Positions 35,230-47,085 of a stretch of DNA of 64,000 nucleotides are shown here, piece after piece (within the stretch, counting starts at the first letter, position 1; each line of letters starts with the position of its first letter). The DNA comes from Nectonema munidae. Lineage: Eukaryota > Nematomorpha > Nectonematoida > Nectonematidae. Both the position numbers and the translations under genes were made by a program. Below the pieces are notes generated by a model, which was not told the origin of the DNA, ran no database searches, and saw only the letters and a program-made list of their open reading frames with translations. Location: the NCBI GenBank assembly GCA_030549495.1, contig JAUIRK010000417.1, forward strand, positions 83,056-147,055. Direction: 5' to 3'.

Positions 35230-35830
35230 TAAAAGAATGACTTCCAAAAACAACGTGTTGTTGTTGTTCGTTACTCATCAGATCTTTTGAAATAACTTTG
35301 ATAAAAAACCTAGGTTTTAATGTTTTCTTGGGAACAATATCAAAACTATTTTTAATAGCATTGATGATAGTATTTTGTTCCTTATTATTATATCTAATAC
35401 TTGTAGATTGTTTTCTTTAAGATTAATCTTAGAAACAATGCCTTTTTTCAACTCGATAATTTTTGCTTTCTTAGGCTTGACAATGTTAGTTTTGATATTA
35501 ATAGAATTAACTATATGATCAACACTTTAAGCCGTGCCTCTCTCTAACTAACTATATTGGAATAAGTTTTGACACATTTATCTGGTTTTTCGAGTGCTTT
35601 ATAATTCGATAATAATAAAGACATTTTGTCTATGAAAACATCTTTCACATCTGATAAGATATCCTTAACAATACTTCGCCATATAACTATTAACTTCCCC
35701 TATTTTGTTTAAATAATGCCCTCTATATTTTTTAAGGCTGTAACCAAATCACTATTATAAATAGCATCATTCGGCTTAGCACGTTTAGCAGTTGGACAAT
35801 CTACGATACAAATAAAATTAAAGTAAAGGT
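35230..35830 (-). pseudogene. Unidentified broken reading frame, possibly retroelement ORF1-like
   Basis: Minus-strand segments read TAKRAKPNDAIYNSDLVTAL, DVKDVFIDKMSLLLSNYKAL, NIVKPKKAKIIELKKGIVSK and NAIKNSFDIVPKKTLKPRFF. Charged helical (coiled-coil-like) stretches are followed by a basic block, as in some non-LTR ORF1 proteins. Codon-like composition persists across frames, so it is probably a decayed gene. I do not recognise the family. Confidence 0.35.
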
Positions 35831-36179
35831 AGCTCTTACTATAAAGGTAGCTCTTACTAACACAATGAAAAATAAAAATATAACAAAATGAAAAAGGAAT
35901 GTAAAAAAATAGAATGAGTTAATAACAATTAAAAGGTTAATTAAAGGTCAGGAAACACAATCAATTCAGCAATTTTTTTTCAATCTTTTGTTGTATATAA
36001 GTGTAAAAAAAATTAGGAAAATATATCGAAAAAATATAATGGAAAACATCTCATCGAAAATGTCTAGTTTAAAAAATCGAAAACATAATTGCCAAAGAAA
36101 TTATAATGGTAAAATTATTACGCTAATTCTAACCCTAACCATGAAATTCAAGTATAAAAAGTAAAATTTTTATTTTAAA

Positions 36180-36268
36180 GGTACATGGGGGGGGGAGCAC
36201 ACCAAGGTACATGGGAGGGAGGGGGCACGGCCCCTCAGGCCCCAGCTTAGCTACGCCTGTTTCAATCT
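36180..36268. mobile_element. hAT-like MITE end with G runs
   Basis: Two tandem GGTACATGGG phrases with G runs, then GCCCCAGCTTAGCTACGCCTG. The latter is the complement of CAGGCGTAGCTAAGC, a widespread type of hAT MITE terminus. No partner end located. Confidence 0.4.
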
Positions 36269-36719
36269 CCATTTAAAAGTACCAAATTTAAATTCACAAC
36301 TCCATACGTGTCAATTCCTAGACCCAGGTTCTAAATGTATTTTCAAACAATATACTTCACTAACTGAATGTTTGGTAACATTTCGTTGTTAAAAATTTTA
36401 ACATTTATAATTTTAATATTAAATTTAAAGCAGCAAAGCGTCTCTTCAGAATTGGTGAGACGAAAAGTTGAGAAAATGTTTTATCTCCTGTCTTTCTTCG
36501 TAATAAATGAATTTCTTGACTGTGACTTTTCATAGTTTGTCTGTTTTCTGGTTCAGACACAATTAAAATACACAAAGTAAGATTATAATATATTTGTATG
36601 TAAATTCACAATATTTATGGCATGTTATTTGATTGAGTACTCTTGAACTGCAAGAAGTTAAAAATCCCTGACTAGTTGTTGCTGAATAAGTAGAAGGTGT
36701 GGTTACAAATGTATTTTAA

Positions 36720-36960
36720 ATGGGGCTGCCAGGGAGGGTTGTGGAGTAACTCTGACCCCCACTTTTATTGTCTAAAACCATACCCAGAGGGACATACCCG
36801 CCCTGTATTGTCCAAAACGGTTACCAACTGACACGCAGAGTTGTGGAGTTGAAAATATATTTTGCGACTCCGACTCCAAGTATTTACAATTTTCGACTCC
36901 CACTCCACCTATTTATAATTATACGACATTGACTTCAAATTCATAAATGTCCAGCATCAA
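36720..36960. repeat. GGAGT/GACTCC-rich repeat scrap
   Basis: Repeated GTTGTGGAGT, CGACTCCGACTCC and CGACTCCCACTCCACC. Such GGAGTC-rich tracts are common dispersed repeats; this one is degenerate. Confidence 0.4.
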
Positions 36961-37968
36961 TATTTCTGTTTCAAATATTATAAATCTCCAACTTCAAATT
37001 ATGTAAATTTGCTTTAGAAAAATCAGTTATAAATAACTGAATCATTAGTTAGTTTTAAATATTTTACAAAGTTTTTTTACTTTCAAAAAAGTTTCTTATG
37101 AAGGAAATTTAAGCCCAGAAATTATTAACTAATTTAAGACAGATTTCGTATAGAATAATTCTTCAAGCTAATAGATGAATAACAAGAACGTTGTGAGGTT
37201 TTGATGCTTAAAGAATCAATATTTAGAAGCACACCAAAGGGGCATTTGATACACAATGCCAAATGGATAAAAGACCAAACACAACATTTTTTGTAAAAGA
37301 CCAAAAATACAAGGTAAATCGAATGCAAAATTATAAAAATAGAGCACCTAATGATAGATTTTATTTCTTATACAATAAAGAATTATTTATAACAAGGAAA
37401 ACTAGTATTAAAAAGAATATTTGTTTACTTTGGTCATTTTAAGTTTTGGGGAGAACCTAATGAAAAATTTTTTTATATAAAATTATTATATTCAAGTTTC
37501 TTTTATGTTATAGTATTAAGACTTTGAATACGTCGTTAACAGGTAATGAACTCGCAGAAAAAATTTCTCTAAAGGTTTTTTATCATTTCAACATGAACAA
37601 TACACAGATGTCATAATAAAAATAATATAAAAATACGTTTGAATATTTTGTATCAAAATTTATCATCCATTAATTGACTTCTGAACAAAAAATATATTTA
37701 ACCTCATGATATTTCTATGCTTTTTTTACAATCTTTTGATACTTTGGGTATTTTACTTCTTTAAACAAGCTCACAAAAATATCCTTACATTATTTCTTAT
37801 AACTCAATCACTATAACTTCTTTTTTAAAATATTTCAAATAATAGCTGATATTAAAATACCTTATACAATTTCAATAGTTAAAAACTTCTAAACATAAAA
37901 AACAAAAGATTTGTTAGAGAATTAACTCTTAATTCTATTTTTCACTATATACATAAACGAACCTTAAT

Positions 37969-38036
37969 GGTTGTTAGGGTATACCTCTCAGCTTAAAAGT
38001 TGAAGATTAGGGGTTCGACCCCCAAGGCTCCCAACT
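37969..38036 (+). repeat. tRNA-like sequence (pseudo-tRNA or SINE head)
   Basis: GGTTGTTAGGGTATACCTCT could hold an A box. GGGGTTCGACCCCC is a perfect T-arm hairpin with a B box, and the ends GTTG and CAAC pair. The anticodon arm is poor, so I do not call a functional tRNA. Confidence 0.45.
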
Positions 38037-38421
38037 CTTAAAAACAAATTAACAAAAACGGTGATTAACCATTATCAGCATAATGCAAGCTGAAAGTGCT
38101 TTGATATCTATCACAAACAAACTATATACATAACCTTTAGCAAACAAATATTATAAATCAGCACTAAGAAGAAACTAAGTTTCAATAAAAAGAAAGCTTT
38201 AATTTTTGTTAAAATTTGTTTCATTACCTATAAAATGGTTGTTTGATGCACTGCACATACATGACTACACCTGTCATATTAAAAAAAAATTTCTAGTTTT
38301 CTTTTATCTCTTCTACCTCACTTTTCTCTCTTTTTTTTCTTTCTTCTAAACTCACAACTATGGAAAACAAACCAATACAATCTATACACACGAACACCTC
38401 TCCCACCACACCTAAACGACC

Positions 38422-38765
38422 GGTTTTACTTTTTACCCAAACTCTCCCAAACTCTATTTTTATTTTTTCTTATTTTTTGATCTATTCTTCTAAATATATA
38501 TTTTTTGACAGGGTGTTTCATGCAAGGGAAGTAGAAACTTCCATATCTGCACTGAGTTCGCCGAGATTCGAACCCAAAGGCTTTGGATCCGTAGGCGACG
38601 CCTCTACATATCAGCCCACTAGAACAAATTATATTTGTATAAGACTAGATTTTTTAGTTAAATTTTGAACAATCTATTTAGAAGCTATAACAATAACCCT
38701 AAAATTGCAATAAAATATAACCGAGTTTGGGAGAGTTTGGTTTAGTTTGGGTAAAAAGTTAGCCC
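38422..38765. mobile_element. 344-bp MITE nested in LINE ORF1, with tRNA-like core
   Basis: It is flanked by the 11-bp direct repeat CCTAAACGACC (38411-38421 and 38766-38776). Ends are inverted: GGTTTTACTTTTTACCCAAA on the left and, complemented, GGGGCTAACTTTTTACCCAA on the right, then CCCAAACTC-type subterminal repeats. The minus strand at 38560-38630 is tRNA-like, with GGGTTCGAATC as B box. A second copy lies at 58148-58574. Confidence 0.7.
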
Positions 38766-39109
38766 CCTAAACGACCATCTCCTAGAATTAATTCTCAAAC
38801 CCCAACAACCTCTCAAATTATCTCTAACCTGTTTGACGACTTTATTTCTCATGCATCACTATCCGCTGAAGACAACATTAAATTCTAGAAACTAAAATCT
38901 GACACCCTTTTAAACATTGCCTCAAACCTAGAAATTAAACTTATGAACCTCCCCAATACTCACAATTCCAACACTACCAGTTATGTTTCAACTGCTGCTA
39001 CACAACCAACGATCATTAATAACCAATCTACTTCTCGTATACCCAACTTACTCCCTAAATCACGAAAAAAGTTAGATCGAAAATTCTCAATCTAAATAAT
39101 CCCTAACAT

Positions 39110-39740
39110 TAACTAAATCCCCCCCCTAAATTATAATTTTAAAAAATCCATAAACAAAAAAATAACAAAAAACCCTCCCCCCCCCCACAAAAACACCCTT
39201 CCACCAAAAAAACTCTCTTTTTTCTTCTCCCCCCCCCTCTTAAAAAAAAAAATGTTTTTTTTTTTTTTAAAAAAAAAAATGACCTCCCCCCCCCCCCCCT
39301 CCTCTCCCCGCTCCGAAATTAAATTTCAGGGGCCGAGGGGGGAAAAAAAAAAAAATTTAAAAAAATTTTTTTCCCATTTTTTTTTTTATTTTTTTTTTTT
39401 CTTTTATAAAATTAAGAAGTATTTTTATTAAAATATAAAAAAAACTTATAATATTATAATATAAAACACCACATTTTAAAAATTATATTATATTATTTTG
39501 TTCTTTTTTTTTTTTTTTTTTTTAAAATTAAAAGGGGAAAACAAAAAATTAAAGGAAAGGGGGGGGGAAAAAAAAAAAAAGGGGGGGGGGGGGGGGCCCA
39601 CATATTTAGGGAGGGTGGGGTGGTAATTCCCTCCTACCACCTTTTTTTCCTCCCTTTCCTAAAAAAACCCCTAAATATTTTAAAAACCTCCCTAAAAAAT
39701 TTTTACCATTTTTTTTTAAAAAAAAAATAAAAAAGAGAAA
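39110..39740. other. Probable low-quality consensus within LINE copy 1
   Basis: The sequence collapses into long A, T, C and G runs, yet short words still track copy 2 in order: CTAAATTATA, AATCCATAA, AAATTTCAGGGG and TAATTCC..TACCACC align with 58937-59470. Before and after, the two copies are ~98% alike. Such local loss of identity with homopolymer inflation fits base-calling or polishing failure better than biological decay. Confidence 0.7.
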
Positions 39741-40436
39741 TTCCATCTCCTTTCCAGTAACTCGATAATAGTTAAATTCCTAAGGGAAATCCCTAAACTT
39801 ATAGTTGAAAACCTCATTCTAACCTATAAAATACTAAAATCCAAATTACATCAATGTGAAACCTGCCTCAAATTTAACCACACAACCTTACACTGTAAAT
39901 CAAACTCTCCCCACTGCGCTCATTGTGGTCAAAGTGATCATTCTATTGCCTCTTGTATCTTCAAAGAAAACCCTGTACGTATAAAATGCTCTAATTGCAA
40001 ACAACAAAATTCAGCCCTCTCCCACGTATGCCCCTTTCGACTACAACATTTTACTAACCTAAATAAAAACCACCAATACCTACTCAAAACCTTTATATGT
40101 TAAACATTCTCCACATAAATCTAAACCGCTCCAAAACAGGTTTGTCGAACCTTCTCACAATCCTACATTCTAACTCGTTTGATATTATATCCATAAACAA
40201 GCCCTACACAAAAAACTCTTCTTTCCCTTCAATTCCTCAAAATTACACTGTACTACAAGCACCTACAGTAACTCTTTATTCAGCCTGTATTATCATAAAA
40301 TCATCTAGACATTTTTCTTTCATTCATCAACACTCGACTCAAGAATACATATTTGTATTAATGTTTAGCGAAAACTCACTTCACTCTATTCTGCCCCTTC
40401 CAATACACATGCCCTTCCCTTAAACTTTTCTCACGA

Positions 40437-40910
40437 TCGGTTTGTGCCTTCCTGTGTTTAAATGCCGCCTGTTGGTGCTTGTCTGTATTAAAGTGCTCCC
40501 TTTTTGTGCATGTCCCTGTTTAAGTGCTCCCTGTTTGTGCCTGCCTGTGTTTTAGTTCACTTTGTCTGTGCCTGCGTGTTGGGTTCTTCCTCTTTGAGCC
40601 TGCCTGTGTTTGAGTGCCCCCTGTTGGTGCCTGCCTTGGTTTAAGTGCTCCATGTTTCTGCTTGCCTATTGTTTAAGTCCAACCTGTGTTTAAGTGCTCC
40701 TTGTTTGTGCTTGCATGTATTTAAGTGTTCCCTGTTTGTGCCTGCCTGTGTTTAAGTCCTCCCTGTTTGTGCCTGACTGTGTTTTAAGTGCTCCCTATTT
40801 GAGCCTACCTGTGTTTGAGTGCTCCTTGTTTGTCTATCTGTGGTATGGTGCCCCATGTTTGTGCCTGCCTCTGTTTGAGTGCCTCTTATTTTTGCCTGCT
40901 TGTGTTTGAG
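40437..40910 (+). repeat. Higher-order duplicate A of 45440-45913
   Basis: The same ordered run of variant units occurs 5003 bases further on, beginning CGGTTTGTGCCTTCCTGTGT. Few differences by eye. Confidence 0.7.
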
Positions 40911-43900
40911 TGCTTCCTGTTTGTGCTTGCGTGTGTAAGTGTTCTCTGTTTGTGCCTGCATGTGTTTAAGTCCTCCCTTTTTGTGCCTGTCTCAGTTTCC
41001 TGTTTTTGCCTGTCCTTTTTGTGTCTCCCTGTGTCTGAGTGCTTGCCTGTGTTAAAGTGCTCCCTTTTTATGCCTGAATCTGTATTAGTGCTCCCTGTTT
41101 GAGCCTGCTTGTATTTGAGTGCTCCCTTTTTGTGTCTGCCTGTTGTTTAAGTGCTCCCTGTTTGTGTCTGTCTGTGTTTGAATGCCCCATATTAGTGCCT
41201 GCTTGTGTTTAAGTGCCTATTGTTTGTGCCTGCCTGTGTTTGAGTCCTCCTTGTTTGTGCCTTTCTGTGTTTGAGTGGCCCCTGTTGGCGCTTGCCTGTT
41301 TTAAAGTGCTCCCTTTTGTGTCTGAATCCGTTTAAGTGCTCCCTGTTTGTGCTTACGTGTTCCCTGTTTGTGCCTGCCTGTGTTTAGGTCCTCCCTGTTT
41401 GTGTTTAAGTCCTCCCTGTTTGTGACTGCCTGTGTTCGAGTGCTACCTGTTTGAACTTGCCTGTGTTTGAGTGCTCCTTGTTTGCGTCTGCCTGTGTTAA
41501 AGTGCCTCCTGTTTTTGCCTTCCTGGGTTTGAATGCACCCTGTTGGTACTTGCCTGTGAAAAAGTGCTCCCTTTTTGTGCCTTTCTCTATTTAAGTGCTT
41601 CCTGTTTGTGCCTGACTGTGTTTAAGTCTTCCTGTTTGAGCCTGCATGGGTTTGGGTGCTCCCTATTTGAGCCTGCCTGTGTTCGAGTGCTCCCTGTTTG
41701 AGCCTGCCTGTGTTTAAGTGCTCCTTGTTTTTGTCTACCTGTTGTTTAAGTGCTCCCTGTTTGTGTCTGCTTGTGTTTGAGTGCCACATATTTATGCCTG
41801 CATGTGTTTGAGTGCCTCCTTTTTGTGCCTGCCTGTGTTTGAGTCTTCCTTGTTTGTGCGTTCCTATGTTTGAGTGGCCCCTGTTGGTGTTACCTGTGAT
41901 AAAGTGCTCCCTTTTTGTGCCTAAATCTGTTTAAATGCTCCCTGTTTGTTCTTACGTGTTTACGTTTTCCCTGTTTGTGCTTGCCTGTGTTTAAATCCTC
42001 CCTGTTTGTGCGTGCCTATGTTTGAGTGCCCCTGTTTGAGCCTGCCTGTGTTTGAGTGCTCCTTGTTTGTGTCTGCTTGTGTTATAGTGACCCTGTATGT
42101 TTGAGTGCCTTCCTCTGTTTGAGTGCTCCCTGTTTTGCCTCTGATGTGTTTAAGTGCTTCTTGTTTGTGCCTTCCTGTGTTTGAGTGCCCTCTGTTGGTG
42201 CTTGCTCGTGTTGAAATTTGGGTTCTTGTTTCTTTGGTGTTTGTGTTTAAGTGCTCCCTTTTTTAGTGCCTTGTTTGTCTGACTGTGTTATTGCTCCCAT
42301 GTTTGTGCCTGCCTCTGTTTGAGTGCCTCCCTGTTTTGTGCCTTGCTGTGTTTTGATGCCTCCTTTGGTTTTGTGTTTAAGTGCCTCCCTGTGTTTGTTG
42401 TCTGTTTAAGTGCTCCTGTTTGTGTGTTGTGTTTAGTCCCTCCTGTTTTGCCTGCGTGTGTTAAGTTCTTCCTGTTTGAGCCTGCCTATGTTTAAGTGCC
42501 CCCTGTTGGTGCCTGCCATTGTTTAAGTGCTGCCTGTTTCTGCTTGCCTATTTTTTAAGTCCAACCTGTGTTTAAATGCTCCTTGTTTGTGCTTGCATGT
42601 GTTTAAGTGTTCCCTGTTTGTGCTAGCCTGTGTTTAAGTCCTCCCTGTTTGTGCCTGCCTGTGTTTGAGTGCTCCCTTTTTGAGCCTGCCTGTGTTTGAG
42701 TGCTCCTTGTTTGTGTCTGCCTGTGTTATAGTGCCTCATGTTTGTGTCGGCCTGTGTTTGAGTGCCTCCTGTTTTTGCCTGCATGTTGATTAAGTGCTCC
42801 CTGTTTGTGTCTGCTTGTGTTTAAGTGCCCACCTATTTGTGCCTGTCTGTGTTTAAGTGCCTCCTTTTTGTGCCTGCCTGTGTTTGAGTCTTCCTTGTTT
42901 GTGCGTTCCTTTGTTTGAGTGCTCCCTGTTGGTGCTTGCCTGTGTTTTAGTGCTCCCTTTTTGTGCCTGCTTATTGTTTAACTTCAACCTGTGTTTAAAT
43001 GCTCCTTGTTTGTGCTTGCATGTGTTTAAGTGTTCCCTGTTTGTGCCAGCCTGTGTTTAAGTCCTCCCTGTTTGTGCCTGCCTGTGTTTGAGTGCTCCCT
43101 TTTTGAGCCTGCCTGTGTTTGAGTGCTCCTTGTTTGTGTCTGCCTGTGTTAAAGTGCCTCATGTAGGTGTCGGCCTGTGTTTGAGTGCCTCCTGTTTTTG
43201 CCTACCTGTTGTATTAGTGCTCCCTGTTTGCGTTTGTGTTTGTGTGCCACATACTTGTGCCTGCCTGTGTTTGAGTGTGCCTAACTGTGTTTGAGTCTTC
43301 CGTGTTTGTCCGTTCCTGTGTTTGAGTGGCCCCTGTTGGTGCTTACCTGTGTTAAAGTGCTCCCTTTTTGTGCCTGAATCTGTTTAAGTGCTCCCTGTTT
43401 GTGCTTGCGTGTGTAAGTGTTCCCTGTTTGTGCCTGCATGTATTTAAGTCCACCCTGTTTGTGCCTGTCTGTGTTAGAGTGCCCCCCCTTTGACCCTCCC
43501 AGTGTTTAAGTGCCCCTTTTTTGTTTTATGGTGCCCCTTTTTGTGTTTTTGGGCCCCCTTTGTTTGGGTGCTTTGTGTTTTGCCTGGTTGTGCCTTTTTT
43601 TGTTTGTGTGCTGTTATTCCTTGCCTGTGTTAAAGTGCTCCCTTTTTGTGCATGTCTCTGTTTAAGTGCTCCCTTTTTGTGCCTGTCTCTGTTTAAGTGC
43701 TCCCTGTTTGTGCCTGTCTCTGTTTAAGTGCTCCCTGTTTGTGCCTGCCTCTGTTTAAGTGCTCCCTGGTTGAACCTACTGTGTTAAGTACCCTGTTTGT
43801 GTCTGCCTGTGTGTATTTTTAGTGCCCCTTTTAGCCTGCCTGTGTTTGAGTGCCTCCTTGTTTTTGCCTGCCTGTGTTTGAGTGCCCTCTGTTAGTGCTT

Positions 43901-44849
43901 GCCTGTGTTAAAGTGCTCCCTTTTTGTGCCTGTCTCAGTTTGAGTGCTCCCTGTTTTTGCCTGTATGTGCTTGTGTAATCGTCGTTTGTTAGTGCTCCCT
44001 GTTTTTGCCTGTATGTGCTTGAGTGCTTCCTTTTTGTGTCTCCCTGTGTCTGAGTGCTTGCCTGTGTTAAAGTGCTCCCTTTTTATGCCTGAATCTGTAT
44101 TAGTGCTGCCTGTTTGAGCCTGCTTGTGTTTGAGTGCTCCCTTTTTGTGTCTGCCTGTTGTTTAAGTGCTACCTGTTTGTGTCTGTCTGTGTTTGAGTGC
44201 CCCATATTAGTGCCTGCTTGTGTTTAGTGCTCCTTATTTGTGTCTGCCTGTGTTAAAGTGCCTCATGTTTGTGTCGGCCTGTGTTTGAGTGCCTCCTGTT
44301 TTTGTCTCCTTTTTAGTGCTCCTTTTGTGTCTGTTGTGTTTGAGTGCACTATTTATGTTGTGTTAGTGCCTCCTTTTTGTGCCTGCCTGTGTTTGAGTCC
44401 TCCTTGTTTGTGCCTTCCTATGTTTGAGTGGCCCCTGTTGGTGTTGCCTGTTTTAAAGTGCTCCTTTTTGTGTCTGAATCTGTTTAAGTGCTCCCTGTTT
44501 GTTCTTACGTGTTGTTTCCCTGTTTGTGCCTGCCTGTGTTTGAGTTCCCCCTGTATGTGCTTGCCTGTATTTGAGTACTTCTTGTTTATGTGTTCCTGTA
44601 TTTGAGTGGCCCCTGTTAGTGCTTGCCTCTCTTAAAGTGCTCCTCTTTTGTGCCTGAATCTGTTTAAGTGCTCCCTGTTTGTGCTTGCTTGTGTTTAAGT
44701 GTTCCCTATTTTTGCCTGCCTGTGTTTAAGTCCTCCCTGTTTTTGACTGCCTGTGTTTGAGTGCACCTTGTTAGTGTCTGCCTGTGTTATAGTGCCCAAT
44801 GTTTGTGCCTGCCTCTGTTTGAGTGCCTCCTGTTTTTGCCTACGTGTTG

Positions 44850-45660
44850 TTTAATTGCTCACTGTTTTTGATGCCTGTGTTTGAGTGCGCCCTGTTTGAG
44901 CCTGCCAGTGTTTGAGTGCTCCTTGTTTGTGTCTGCTTTGTTAAAGTGTCCCATGTTTGTTTCTGCCTCTGTTTGAGTGCCTCCTGTTTTTGCCCGTCTG
45001 TTGTTTAATTGCTCCCTGTTTGTGTCTTCCTGTGTTTGAGTGCCCAATATTTGTGTCTGCCTGTGTTTGAGGGCCTCCTGTTTGTGCCTGTCTGTGTTTT
45101 AGTCCCCCATGTTTGTGCCCTCTTCTGTTTGAGTGCCCCCTGTTTTTGCTTGCCCTTGTCTTAAGTGCTCCCTTTTTGTGCCTGCCTGTGTTTGAGTCCT
45201 CCTTGTTTGTGCGTTCCTGTGTTTAAGTGCCCCCTGTTTGTTCCTTCCTGTGTTTAAGTCCTCCCTGTTTCTGCTTGCCTGTTGTTAAGCCTACTTTTTA
45301 GTGTTCTTGTTTGTGCCTGACTGTTTGGGTGCTCCCTGTTTGAGCCTGTCTATGTTTGAGTGCTCCTTATTTGTGTCTGTCTGTGTTATAGTGCCCCATG
45401 TTTGTGCCTGCCTCTGTTTGAGTGCCTTTTGTTTTTACCGGTTTGTGCCTTCCTGTGTTTGAATGCCGCATGTTGGTGCTTGTCTGTATTAAAGTGCTCC
45501 CTTTTTGTGCCTGTCCCTGTTTAAGTGCTCCCTGTTTGTGCCTGCCTGTGTTTAAGTCCACTCTGTTTGTGCCTGCGTGTGTTGGGTTCATCCTCTTTGA
45601 GCTTGTCTGTGTTTAAGCGCCCCCTGTTGGTGCCTGCCTTTCTTTAAGTGCTTCCTGTTT
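44850..45660 (+). repeat. Higher-order duplicate B of about 48970-49780
   Basis: Rare variants recur in order at an offset of about 4.12 kb, for example GCGCCCTGTTTGAGCCTGCC (44887 and 49007) and TGCCCAATATTT. Confidence 0.7.
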
Positions 45661-46894
45661 CTGTTTGCCTATTGTTTAAGTCCAACCTGTGTTTAAGTGC
45701 TCCTTGTTTGTGCTTGCATGTGTTTAAGTGTTCCCTGTTTGTGCCTGCCTGTGTTTAAGTCCTCCCTGTTTGTGCCTGCCTGTGTTTTAAGTGCTCCCTA
45801 TTTGAGCCTGCCTGTGTTTAAGTGCTCCTTGTTTGTCTGTCTCTGTTATAGTGCTCCATGTTTGTGCCTGCCTCTGTTTGAGAGCCTCTTGTTTTTGCCT
45901 CCTTGTGTTTGAGTGCTTCCTGTTTGTGCTTTCCTGTGTTTGAGTACCCCCTGTTGATGCTTGCCTGTGTAAAAGTGCTCATGTTTTGTGCCTATCTTTG
46001 TTTAAGTGCTCCCTGTTTGTGCATGCCTGTGTTTAAGTTCACCCTGTTTGTGCCTGCCTGTGTTGGGTTCTCTCTGTTTGAGCCTACCTGTGTTTCAGTG
46101 CCCCTTGTTGGTGCATGCCTGTGTTTAAGTGCTCCCTGTTTCTGCTTGCCTATTGTTTAAGTCCTACCTGTCTTTAAGTGCTCCTTGTTTGTGCCTAATC
46201 GTGTTTGGGTGCTCCCTGTTGATTGAGTGCTCGTTGTTTGTTTGTGCCTGTGTTTGAGTGCTCCAATTTTTGCCTGTATGTGCTTAAGTGCTTCCTGTTT
46301 GTGCCTTCCTAGGTTTGAGTGCCCTCTGTTGGTGCTTGCTTGTGTTAAAGTGCTCCCTTTTTGTGTTTGAATCTCTTTAAGTGCTCCCTTTTTGAGCCTG
46401 CCTGTGTTTGAGTGCACCTTGTTTGTGTCTGCCTGTGTTATAGTGCCTCATGTTTGTGCCTGCCTCTGTTTGAGTGCCTCCTGTTTTTGCCTGCCTGTTG
46501 TTGAAGTGCTCGCTGTTTGTGTTTGAGTGCCATATATTTGTGCCTGCCTGTGATTGAGCCATCCTTGTTTGTGCGTTCCTGAGTTTGAGTGGCCCCTGTT
46601 GGTGCTTACTTGTATTAAAGTGCTCCCTTTTTGTGCCCTTTAAGTGCTCCTTGTTTGTGCCTGATCGTGTTTGGGTGCTCCCTGTTGATTGAGTGCTCGT
46701 CGTTTGTTCTTGTCTGTTTTTGAGTGCTCCTTGTTTTGCTTGTATGTGCTTGAGTGCTTCCTGTCTGTGCTTTCCTGTGTTTGAGTGCCCCCTGTTGGTG
46801 CTGCCTTTGTTTAAGTGCTCCCTGTTTCTGCTTGCCTATTGTTTAACTCTAACCTGTGTTTAAATGCTCCTTGATTGTGCTTGCATGTGTTTAA

Positions 46895-47085
46895 GTGTTC
46901 TCTGTTTGTGCAAGCCTGTGTTTAAGTCTTCCCTGTTTGTGTCTGCCTATGTTTAAGTGTCCCTTTTTGAGCCTGCCTGTGTTTGAGTGCTCCTTGTTTG
47001 TGCTTGCCTATGTTATAGTGCCTCATGTTTGTGCCTGCTTCTGTTTGAGTGCTTACTGTTTCTGCCTGCCTGTTGTTTAAGTTCT
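46895..47085 (+). repeat. Higher-order duplicate C of 49863-50053
   Basis: Almost unchanged at an offset of 2968 bases; the + frame translations read the same (CPFLSLPVFECSLFVLAYV). Confidence 0.75.

Larger units (their letters stand above)
38280..40436 (+). mobile_element. LINE copy 1 (R1/I/Jockey-like), 5' part only
   Basis: A pyrimidine-rich 5' leader is followed by ATG at 38360 (MENKPIQSIHTNTSPTTPKR). ORF1 is interrupted by a MITE with an 11-bp target repeat and resumes at 38777. It carries zinc-knuckle sequence (CETCLKFNHTTLHC) near 39860. ORF2 starts at 40097 with the endonuclease fragment LHINLNRSKTGLSNLL. The copy ends abruptly at 40436, where the 31-bp array begins. An in-frame stop near 38888 (AAATTCTAGAAA) is shared with copy 2. 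The part at 39110-39740 is corrupted. Identity with copy 2 in the ORF2 start (40097-40423) is about 98% by eye (6 differences in 327). Confidence 0.85.

Noticed and set aside
37969-38036. Functional tRNA gene.
   Set aside because: The T arm is good, but the anticodon arm and full acceptor stem do not fold convincingly.
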